Source: Mnemiopsis leidyi
Lineage: Eukaryota; Ctenophora; Tentaculata; Lobata; Bolinopsidae
Reading direction: 5' to 3'
DNA length: 33,866 nt
Assembly: GCA_000226015.1 (NCBI GenBank)
Contig: JH154851.1
Location: 10,304-44,169, forward strand
Below the pieces are notes generated by a model that saw only the letters and a program-made list of their open reading frames with translations, searched no databases and was not told the origin of the DNA. The position numbers and the translations under genes are program-made. Position 1 is the stretch's first letter. Each line of letters begins with the position of its first letter. Positions 12,101-22,500 of the stretch are shown in pieces.

Positions 12101-13871
12101 TTGTGGTATGGGCTGATGTACTTGTAGAATGTGCCTTTTTCCGTACCAGAAGAATATTTGTAAGGATATGATATTTTGAAACGCGCCAATTCAAAGTGGT
12201 AAAGAAATGCCTTTATTTTCTGGCGCGCTACTTTTATAAATGTCATTGCATGCAATGTCAGGTATGATACACTAGTAACATGACCAATGCTCTTAAATTT
12301 TACTGAAAAATTCCTGAGAAATGAATGCAATTTTTCTAATTAAACAATGATTGATTCTGCCATTTCTTCAAACCGTAGCCACTGCCCAATTATTGTTTAA
12401 GTTATACTTATAGGAAGTCTGGGATCAAACTTGAACTTCCCACATGATTGTGAAAGTTGCGCCGAACCTAATATTCGTTATTTCTATTCCATGCGCGCCG
12501 CAACGGTATGTGGGCGGTCCTTTAACATGCGATAAACGACCCAATATTCAGTCAAGGTGATTTATGAAACATAATGTATAAAACATTTAGTTCCTTAATC
12601 ACATTGTTAATTACACTCATGTACTCCACGTGGTATAGGTCACACTCAGAATTATAATGAGCTCATCTTGAAATTCAGGTCTTCCTAACTCCAAAGATGG
12701 CATGTTGGTAAAGTGCAAACCTTTATATCGCATTGTCGAGTTAGATCAGTTCTTGGTTAATCCTGTGAGCGTGAACTCGCGTGATGTATTACCTAGCTAA
12801 TATTGGAAACTTTAGTGCGGGTAGAAACTTCTAAAATGTTTTCCATGATTGAGAACTGTAAGGGCGACGACGGACAATTTGCCGTTATCCAAACAATACA
12901 TCCTCGACTGATTGTAACAAAAATTTCAGAAATGTAACAAAAATTTCAGAGTATGTTACGAACGGTCGGTGATAGCTCCCACAGCCATGACATACCTCCT
13001 GTCTGCCACCTGGCACGGTTTCTATCCTGGATATTACGGGTGTTTCATGAGCATGACCTTATTCCTGCTCACCTCTAGAAAGGTAAGCATATTGTCAAGT
13101 TCTTTTCTAAATGTGTGAGACAGCAACTAAGAGATCGGATAGGTGATCTACGTAAAGAAAATGAGGAAGTTGTGATTTACTACATGAAGTCCTTCTAACT
13201 GTGAACAGGACTCAATAATGACCTCCCCTAAAAACTTCCATTTCAGTTAAGAAGAGTAGTTAGACCACACTTCATAAATTCCACCGCCATGAAGATGTTC
13301 TACGACGCTCTCACCACTGTTTGCTCCGTCCTCCTGATAAACTACGCTTCCATACAGCTGTGTTTCTTGAGTTTTGAGAGAAACTACACCCTATACAGGT
13401 AGCTACTGATATGAATGTTTCTAGGGGGAGGGGGGTAAGGAACTGACCATGACATCCTGAAATTTGCTACATGGCCAATGGTTAACAAATTTAACCATTC
13501 CCATCATACTTTGATCAGAATCTTTAAATTTGTGACCACGGTCATGTTGCCAACTTGACAATGGTCATGTTCATAATTTTTGACCTCACCAACATTGAAA
13601 TCTTGACATCGTCATAATGCAACGATTTCACATTGCATCAGATTTAGATGTAAAATTATATGCCAGGAATAAACGATCGAATTTCATTTTATTTTTCGCT
13701 ACATTTAAATAGAAAGCTCTCGCAGTCGCACATTTTCAGTGAACTGAAAGATTCTACAATTACTTTTTAACGACCCAAATCTCCCATTTCAGGCATTTCT
13801 ACTGTCTACCACACATCATATGTACCCTCATCTATCTTTTCTGTCCAAGCCCTAAGCCTAAGAAAGAATAA
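9118..13871 (+). CDS. MBOAT2: MBOAT1/2-type lysophospholipid acyltransferase, complete, ten exons
   Basis: Exons are 9118-9324, 9555-9700, 10378-10509, 10934-11054, 11224-11332, 11510-11611, 11892-12060, 12950-13082, 13247-13398 and 13793-13871. All phases agree and give 449 residues. The protein is a polytopic ER membrane O-acyltransferase, expected to transfer acyl-CoA chains to lysophospholipids in phospholipid remodelling. Matches to MBOAT1/2 include DFTGPTMIITMKVTSLAC (exon 3), the YYFAW segment (exon 6) and GFGFNGYDNDG (exon 7). The catalytic-type Asn lies in ENWNIGTALWLR (N318 or N320) and the catalytic-type His in SATWHGFYPGYY (H351). The C-terminus KPKKE fits a KxKxx ER-retrieval signal. 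It is somewhat shorter than the human proteins because it lacks their long tail. MBOAT1 versus MBOAT2 cannot be decided by eye. The ATG at 9118 is chosen because it gives the family-like N-terminus. Confidence 0.92.
9940..10190 (+). mobile_element. tRNA-derived SINE-like element in MBOAT intron 2
   Basis: Box A TGGTGTAGTGG (9947-9957) matches TRGYNNARNNG and box B GGTTCGATTCC (9991-10001) matches GGTTCRANNCC. The start-to-start distance of 44 bp equals that of an intronless tRNA. The T stem pairs only partly and the acceptor arms do not pair, so this is not a functional tRNA. About 180 bp of unrelated body follows and runs into AC- and AAT-rich sequence, as expected for a SINE. It lies in sense orientation in the intron. 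Confidence 0.6.
10279..10376. repeat. Degenerate 38-bp tandem motif next to MBOAT exon 3
   Basis: TCTAGAATATAGCTCTCTGATTGGCT (about 10305) recurs as TCTAGAATACAGCTCTTTGATTGGCT (about 10343). A shorter relative, TATAGAATGCAGCTCTGG, lies at about 10280. The last copy runs into the polypyrimidine and acceptor region of exon 3 (acceptor AG at 10376-10377). Confidence 0.7.
12061..12949 (+). other. MBOAT intron 7 with a duplicated acceptor sequence at its end
   Basis: This 889-bp intron holds nothing recognisable except a 20-bp tandem duplication at its 3' end. TGTAACAAAAATTTCAGA occurs twice (about 12913 and 12933), each copy ending in a usable TTTCAG. Only the downstream AG (12949) keeps the reading frame. 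Using the upstream one would add 20 nt and shift the frame. Confidence 0.75.
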
Positions 13872-14454
13872 AACGGGGCTGCGTATCGTAAGCTACATAA
13901 AGCTCCCCGCTTACAACCAATAAACTGTTTGAACATTATTTGGTTTTATTTTCTATCGATTCTTTGCAGATAACCCATGTTTAAGTAATTACTGTTTCCT
14001 GATCAGATATAACGTTTTTACTACTGAAATATAAATGGTAAAATTAAATGATTTGTCGGATAGTCCTATAGGTAGACTAATCCATTGAGCCATTTCACAT
14101 TTGGGGAAAAATATATATGTTACTTTAAGCGCTTAGTTAAAACAAATAGGTGAATGTTTAGTTCTTGATTGCAGTTTTGATATTTGTTTTGATTTCTGAT
14201 AGGATGTAACCGTTAAGTATTATATGGAACACTATAACATAGATTTTTGTTTAAAATGAAGTTTAGGTGTTCAGTGTTACAAAGTTCAGTGTTACAAAGT
14301 TGATTTCAATGGTTATAATTCTTCTTTACGCATTATTTATGTGATGCATTAGTTCCCTTTGAATATTTAATCAACTTTAAGTTGTCATTGTCGTATACTT
14401 ATAGTTTTCACTTTGTATTTGATTATGAAAGGCGTTTTTTCTTTTTGGTGATGA
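13872..14454. other. AT-rich intergenic segment 3' of MBOAT
   Basis: I see no gene here. A 15-bp tandem duplication, TTCAGTGTTACAAAG, lies at about 14270-14300. The AT-rich base composition ends abruptly near 14460. Confidence 0.6.
13919..13924 (+). terminator. Candidate polyadenylation signal for the MBOAT gene
   Basis: AATAAA lies 48 bp after the stop codon. A second AATAAA (13867-13872) overlaps the stop itself, but the downstream one is the more usual placement. Confidence 0.55.
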
Positions 14455-14489
14455 GTGATAACAGATTTATTGGCATTTCAGAAGTTTAA

Positions 14490-14907
14490 TGGCCGCGACC
14501 ATATCAACGGGCGATGCGCGTCTAGAATTTCTTCGCCAGGCCAGAAATGCGTGACAGCGCGTGATGGCCGCGACAGTAGGTTATCAACCTACAACGACCA
14601 TAGGTTATCAAGCCACAAGCCTTTTCCAGCCACCTCTGGTGGCTTTCTAAACACGTATATCCCTGTGTGAGCTTAGCGCGGAATTAGGACGGACGCGCGA
14701 CGCTTGTACGGCAGCGCGCACCCTCCCGACATTTTATTCCCTCTATTCTGTATTCGCCTTGGACAGAGTCAGGCATGAGATTGAGACAACGCGACGCAAA
14801 AGCTCACACAGCGTACCGTCCCAATACTTGTAGGCTGATAACCTGCTGTCGCGGCCATCACGCGCTCTCGAAGAAATTCTAAACGCGCATCGCCCGTTAA
14901 CCAGGCC
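14490..14907. mobile_element. GC-rich foldback element
   Basis: The left arm (about 14504-14606, with ACGGGCGATGCGCGTCTAGA, then GCGCGTGATGGCCGCGACAG and AGGTTATCAACCTAC) is the reverse complement of the right arm (about 14829-14903). One internal stretch of about 20 bp is present only in the left arm. The loop is about 220 bp. No coding capacity is evident. The base composition (many CpG and GCGC) differs sharply from the AT-rich surroundings, which suggests an inserted repeat. Confidence 0.65.
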
Positions 14908-15660
14908 AAGTGCTAGTGCTACTGCTTACGCCGCGCGGTGGCGCTGCTACGCACCTCTGTGCTCTGGTGACGCGTGTGATCCGACGCGCGCGCAAAAAAG
15001 CTCTGGCCATGGCCTGGTTAGACTTAGAGCAACACGCGTGGCTAGATTTGTTCGAAATTCATTGTACAGCAGCGCGCACCCTCCCGTCATTTTATTCTCC
15101 TCTATTCGCTTCGAATGAGGGTCGGACAACGTCAGACTCAGACAAGAAATTCATATCGCCAGTGCAGGCCAGAAATTCCTGAGAGCGCGTAAATATATAT
15201 GGCCTTAACGGGCGAATATGCGGATCTTTGATTCTTTGTATCGCCCAGAGAAAATTCTATTTCTGGTTCTAGACGCTTAGACGCCCATGAAACTACGCGT
15301 AGGCAGTGGCACCTGTTGTACAGCGGCACGCACCCTCCCATCGTTTTATTCTCTATTCACTTCGATTGAGGCCAGGGTCGGACAAATTCAGACAATTTGA
15401 CGAGATTATATCCGTCTAACGTTCTAACGTTCAGCTTTAGCTGCGTGAGTCGGGTATCACCGCGACAACAGACAATTATGGCACCTGGCGATAGAACATG
15501 TAATTGTATGCCTGTCATTTTATAAGAGTAGGAATCCTAGGTTGTTCATTGTTCAATTACTTCTACTATACTTCTACTATACAGCGCGCACCCTTCGGAC
15601 ACATTTTATTTTCAGGAATGTCAATGAGGCCAAGGGTCGGACAAAATCAGACGAGCCTGT
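14711..15660. repeat. Dispersed ~75-bp repeat, four degenerate copies
   Basis: Copies begin near 14711, 15068, 15319 and 15582. They share CAGCGCGCACCCTCCC followed by CATTTTATT, CTCTATTCGCTTC and AGGGTCGGACAA with CAGAC. Spacing is 357, 251 and 263 bp. A weaker relative (AATTGAAGGTCAGACAAAGT) lies near 15888. No tRNA or protein is evident. The pattern fits a decayed satellite or nested copies of one transposable-element family. Confidence 0.65.
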
Positions 15661-16500
15661 AGGTTGCAATAATTTTGTTCCTACTATCGCGGACGTCACT
15701 CACACTGTGTAGTTTTGACCCACTATGAGTCACATTGGGCCAAAACTAGCCGACTATGCAATGCCAATAGGTCGCGACGAGCCTGACGTTTTCGGGCCCT
15801 CAGCCTCGAAGCTTTAGTCAAAACAGGGGTCAAGTAATACTATTTGGCTACTTCATACTTACCTGATCGCCTCCTCATTCCTCCCAATTGAAGGTCAGAC
15901 AAAGTTGAAAGTCAGACAACCTACTGCCTACCTAAATTATGATTTGCCGTGTGACTTTGAGTTTGCCGCGCGGCCCTCTGGGCGTTTTAACCAGGGGTCT
16001 CGACACGAAACAACTTATGATTGAAATTTACTTGAGCATTGAGAATAAAATGAACTTCATCACTTGAAGAGAGAAAAAATAATGGAAATATATTATTGGT
16101 CTACGTTACACATAAAAGTAATCATATACACAACATTTGAAACTATGCTGATTTAAACATTTAAAGTAAAGGGAGTGACAAACTCTTAGCACAATCTTAT
16201 TAATAGATAATTTATAGGCACATCAATTGCTGATATAAACTTGAAGTCATACTCATAGTATAACTAATACTAAAAGTAAGATTCTAAACATCTAAAGGTA
16301 AAAATTAAAAGAAAATAAGTCAAACAAGCTTACTAAGGACAGCATGCTGTCACAGACTAGAAACTACAAAGTTACTTAAATCAAATTTCAGACAAAAATA
16401 ATCACTCAAAAGAGTTCAAGAGACTTGTAATACAAGCGACAAAAAGCTTTGTCGCGCAACACGTGCACTGTTAAAGTCTGCACGTGCACTGTTGCACGTT
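15661..16500. other. Intergenic region and probable dynein 3' UTR
   Basis: I see no coding region. On the minus strand this is the sequence immediately downstream of the dynein stop. CACGTGCACTGTT occurs twice within 16459-16493. No convincing minus-strand AATAAA was found close to the stop. Confidence 0.5.
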
Positions 16501-19500
16501 TTAAGAGAGGGCGGTACACAAAATAGCAACTCCGCGTTCGTAGAACTTGTCCTGGTCGGTGAAGAAGTTCAGGGTCTCTACCAGGGTGGTGCGTGTGTTG
16601 TTCAGGTAGACTGGCAGAGTGATCTGTGGGCGAGATTTAGTTAGAGTTTCTGCGTTTTAGTTAGAAGTGTGATAGATTTAGTTACAAGTATGTAATGGTT
16701 GGTAAGAATCGAAGAAACCGACAGACATACAGACAAAGGCAGACAGGCACATAGGCAGACAGACAAACCTGTTTCCCAGAGATCTTGATGTCTTGGTCTC
16801 TAACCCAGCTGATCTTGGTGTAAATCAAGTCTGTCATGATATCCTCAGTTATCTTCAGTTTACCATCCACGTGCATAGCTCCCATCAGTTTCAATCCAGA
16901 TATTCCAAAACTGCTGTTGTCTAGCTCTACTGGGGCATTGTGTACCGATACCTTGTGGGAGGCAGTACTTAGTAACCATGGTAACGGGGTGATACCTTGT
17001 GAGTTGTGAGAGGCAGTACTTAGTAACCATGGTAACGGGGTGATACCTTGTGAGTTGTGGGAGGAAGTACTTAGTAACCATGGTAACGAGGTAATACCTT
17101 GTGAGTTGTGAGAGGCAGTACTTAGTAACCATGGTAACGGGGTGATACCTTGTGAGTTGTGGGAGGAAGTACTTACTACTTAGTAACCATGGTAACGGGG
17201 TGATACCTTGTGAGTTGTGGGAGGCAGTACTTAGTAACCATGGTAGCGGGGTGAAACCTTGTGAGTTGCGGAAGGAAGTACTAAGTAACTATGGTAAGTT
17301 GTGATGACTGGTGGCTAGTGGACATCGGTGGTTACTCGACTTGGGATGGGTGTGTTTAATAGGCAAGGTGGGTTTTGAATTGGGCATCGTTTCTAGGGAT
17401 CTAGATGGTTACTGGGGATCGGGCGTTGACTTCGGGTTAAGGGACGGTTATTGAAGTTTTCGGTATATCTTTCCACCTTCAAATTATATTATTCCACCTT
17501 CAGTTATCGACGTTTTGGAAACCAGATGCTAGCAAACTATGTAAATACCTGTAGTTTCAGTTCTTCAAGTGAGTATCCCTTACACTGAGCTACTGACTGA
17601 CGAGTAGCGGTGAAGTAAGCTTCCTGGGAGAACAGTCCACCTGGAATTTCAAATATGTCATGTGTTGTAATAGAGTGTGTAAGTACTACGCAATATTTTC
17701 CTTAGTTTACTATGATGTGTCACCAACATACTTTTCTTTTTTTTGTACTTTAAAAAAATAGGCCATATGTCTCTATTCACGATCTTCATTACCACTGTCC
17801 CCAAGTAGAGCTATATTAAACACTTACCCAGCCATACTGTGAGCTCCTTAAGAGCTGTCTGTCCCTTCTGGGCTGCCTCCACAATCTTGTGCAGCTGCCT
17901 GATCCTCTCTGAGAAGTCAATGATCCAGGGGTTGATGGTTACTCCTCCGGGTACGGTGTATCGTACCCAGGATTTAGGAACTATACCTTTCTGGAGGTCA
18001 GATAGGAGACCTCGGATGTAGTTTGTTTGTTTCTTCTTCAGGTCACACACCTGACGTGTGTGCGTTAGGAAAAAATGTGCGTTTAAAATTGTTGGCGGTT
18101 AGTTTATTACAAAAATGATATCAACAAGACTGTACTTAGTACTGTGAACTGTTACTAGTTGAAAAAACGTTACTAGAACTGGTCTAATATGGGAGAATCT
18201 AACTGCACGTCAAATTTCCAAGAAAAGTATGATTTAAACAATTAAACAAACCTGAGCGACATCGTTAAGATCAGTCAGGACTGTTTTGAGTAGATTCCTA
18301 CCAATAGTACATTCTCGTTCGAAGAACCGGTAGAGTGGATCTTTGATGTTCTCAACAGTTCTCTTCAGCGCTGCTAGTGGCTCCTGAAGATATTGATAGA
18401 GGTCACACAATGGGTTGATAAATTTATTTACATTTAGAGAAAACAAGATAGTATCGGGATTGTGAAACTGAACTTTATGCAAATTAGATAGAAAACAGTA
18501 TAACAGAAACTAAAAGATGCTAAGTTAAAGATTATTAAGCGATCTGAGTACACACTGCACTGTACATTGCAACAATGATATGGAGTAAAACGGAATATTC
18601 ATACATACACAGTACATATAAATACTAGCTAGTCGCCCTGTACCTTGGGGAGGATGTTCAGCCACTCAGCCACACTTGCACCCAAGTTCTTCATCCACTG
18701 TGGACGAGCTGCCCCACCAATAACGCTCTTGTTCTTCTGGGATTCCACACTGAAATCAAAACTGGGGGTCCCAGCGTTAGTTCCTGAGATTGCCAGTTTG
18801 CCGGACACTTAGGAGGACAGTACATGATATTTCCTTGTGTTTGGAATATCTTGAAACATGACAAGTTCACTTATAGGTTAACAGACATGACAATCTAGAA
18901 GTTTCGATAAATACATATAGTACTTAGTTGTTAGTTTTAGAGAAAAAGCATGCAGGCAAGTTGAAAAGTTAGCTTTGAGCTAAAAGAAGCTTTGAGCATT
19001 AGCAATAGCATTGACCATTTAAAGTAGCATTTGTTATGTTAGAATAGAACGAGAAACAAGTAATAGTACAAAGATGGAGCTTGCAGCAAGATAATGAGTT
19101 ATAGTATAAGAGTTGCCGGAAAATAACTATAAAGCGATTAAACTGGAGATTTTACCGGAATTTCTACTCACTATCTAGCTGCAAACTGTATTTGTAAAGT
19201 TTACTGCAGTTTAGACCGATTTTATTAAAATTAAACCCTCTCAAGAGAGAGGATAAGAAGTGTTAGCAGTTCTGCCTTAAATTGCAGAGACTACAGAGAC
19301 TGTAGAAACTACAGAGACTACAGTGAATACAGACACTGCCGAGACTCATAACTAGAACACGTACGACTGCCGGTAGGCCACACTTTTATGATCGAGAGAT
19401 TTAGGAGATTAGAACACAACATAAAATCGGTTCAATCTGTAGAAACAAAAAGAGAAGTTAAGAAGATTTGGAGTGAGAGTTGTGAAGTGGGGTGCAGTGG

Positions 19501-22500
19501 TAAAGATGCAAATAAAGTGCTTCAAACTTCGAACATTCAGCTGTGAGAAACAGAAGGAGACATATAGTTTGAGTATTTCCAGCTGTAATGAGAGAGAAGG
19601 GGTAGGATAGCGAGTAGGGGGAAGGAGCTCCACAAAACGGAAGAATTTAAACGGCGCAAAAAAACGGGTACTTTGTCAGCTGGAAACGCTCTTCCCACAT
19701 TCAGCACACTATCTCCCCACATTTAACGTGCAGAGTTCCTCACATGTAGATAAAGTAATTTTAGTTGTCCCCAAACATGAAATAATGCAGTCAAGCAACA
19801 AAGATGCTAACCCCCAAGGAATAAGGATAGCGTGTGTGTCACAAAACTTTATTATAAGAGGATCGTGCAATTGTTACCATAGCAACCGCGCGGCGCGCAC
19901 TTCTCTTCAAAGTTTATAGAACAAAAAGCTCAAATTCACTGGAAATGTCTTGATTTTGTGACATCAGGCACAAGACAGGAAAAGATAGCTCTACTCTTGA
20001 TTGTATCTTGTGACACACACACGTGATATAAAATATGCTATAACACGTATCTTAAAGAGCACAGCACCAATGTTGTAAGCTAGCACATGTAACGTTACCT
20101 GGTGTTTGTAGTAGGTGGTCTGTGTAACCACCATTCTCCACATCAGGTCGCATATATTTGCATAAATGTAATTAATTATGCAGCACGATTATAAAAAATG
20201 TTTTACACGTGGTCAATTAACACGTATTGGCAGTGACTGGCGGTTAATAAACTAACTTTAAAGTTGATAAGGCGTACTCCTGATATCACTACGAGTAGAA
20301 ATATCAGGAGTACGTCTTCGTAGCAGGGGGGGGGTCCATTACTTTATTTGTCATTTTCAAGGAAGTGCTCACTAAATTTGTCACATTTTTAGCACTTTTA
20401 CTTTAACAGGTTTTATCACAATATTAAATGGATCATTGAGATTGCATCCATAGTTATATACTAGTTATTACATAGTATACTAGTTATTACATAGTATATT
20501 ACTATACTTGTAGTTACAGTAAATATTACACACGTATAAACTTCAGTTGTAAAACCTCATGTTAATACTCCAGGCTTGAAAACCCACTTTGCTTCACTTT
20601 GATCACTTTTACTCACAGAAACACACAACACGATATCAAACATTTGGTGTGTTTTTGTGATCTTTTGATGAGTTGAGGGTGACTAAGTGGGAGAGTGTGA
20701 CGTCACACTACATCACGCAGTGTCACGTGACAACTTCATGAAGTCAGGTGACACAACGTAACCATGACGACACGTGTTCCCACGTCTACGATACTTACTC
20801 TTGGTAAGCCAGGTCCTCATCGTCAGTAACAGCCTGCATTTTCAACAACTTCTGTACGAAGGTGTTCGCCTTGGTCTGCAGGATGACTTGATCGGCGTTG
20901 TTGGGGAGGCCCAGCCAGGCTGGCGTCTGTGTGTCTGGTAGTTTGTACATCCAGCGTAGGAAATCTTCTCGTCTGTATAGAATGTGTTGAATGTGGAGTT
21001 ACTTATTCACTTACCTGCTTCAGTTATTTAAATAAAAAATTCAGTTATTTAAATATTCACGTAATGATTATCTTGAATTGAATGCAGTCATTATATCAGT
21101 ATTTCATCATCATCACAGCTACAATGAAACATGTGCTATTACCAAAGCAACATCAAATATAACCACAGTAAAACATGTGATGTAGTTATAGTTACATGTG
21201 ATATTACCATAGTAACATGTGATACTACCATGGTAACCAGGTAACATGTGATGTAGTCATAGTTACATGTGATATTACCAGAGTAACATGTGATATTACC
21301 ATAGTAACATGTGATATTACCATGGTAACATGTGATGTAACCATGTAATGTAACCATGTAATGTAACCATGTAATGTATCCGTGGTAACATGTGATACAA
21401 CACGAGTGATCACGTGACAACTCACCTCATGCCGTCAGGGATGACCAGCTTGTTTCCAGACTCGTCTACCTTGTCTACAAGCAGGAAATCAGACTCAAAC
21501 GTAGCGGGTTGGAATATACGCCTGTAATTTTATGATTTTAACTTTAACGTTTAATTTTCCCTATCACCAATAGCACATTTAGAAACGTGGTAGGTATAGT
21601 TGACGTAATAAAGAGAGTAACTGCAAAAAGACGTTATCAACAAGACTACTTCTATGTAAGGATCGTTTGGGGAGGGGGATCGTACTGGAATGTGCCGTCT
21701 CCTTACTTGACAAAGTCGTTCATGAGGAGCTGATCGAAGTTGTTGTCAATGCGGCCCCCGTACAAACTCTGAGACATAAGAGTACCTAGAGCGTCCCACG
21801 GGATCTTGTTTGGAGGCAGGTTGTCTCGACCTGAGTGTTTTTAGTGATTAATTGGTAATTAAAGTGATAATTGGATAATTAGTGGGATAATCTGATGATA
21901 AGGTTGATATAATGTGACCAGTAGGTAACAGTTGTTAAACGGATAAATCTAAACTAAAGAACAGACAGGAAAATCATAATGACCCAAGTGAGCACCCTTA
22001 GCTTATGTAAGTCATCTGTACATACCCTTAGCGGTGTCGTCAATCCAGCGGTCGATAGTATCACAAGCACATTTAAGATCAGACTCATTAAACTCGTACT
22101 TCTTGGACCAGCCAAGTGGAGTATACCTGTTGTCATAGTAATTGTAATTTTAATTTCATTACAAGGTCAAAAAATGGCAGAAAAGCAGTATTCAATAACG
22201 TCACGTGTCAGTGTGATAACGTCACGTGTCAGTGTTATGCCGTCACGTGACAGTGTGATGACGTCATGTGACAGTGTGATGACGTCACGTGACAGTGTGA
22301 TGACGACGTCACGTGCCAGTGTGATGACGTCACGTGCCAGTATGATGACGTCACGTGACAGTGTGATGACGTCACGTGACAGTGTGATGACGTCACGTGA
22401 CAGTTTGATGCCGTCACGTGACACAGCACTCACCTCAGTCTCTCCTGTACGATAGCGTGGAACCAGGCAAGTAAGAAGTACATTCTAGCTCGCTCGTTGG

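Noticed and set aside
16860..17132. Minus-strand frame with 17-residue MVTKY repeats
   Set aside because: It reads the 51-bp minisatellite and the dynein exon in the wrong frame.
22167..22455. Long repeat open frames on both strands (LSRDVIT and MTSRDSV repeats)
   Set aside because: They follow from a 21-bp tandem repeat (divisible by three) in a dynein intron. Nothing else suggests coding.
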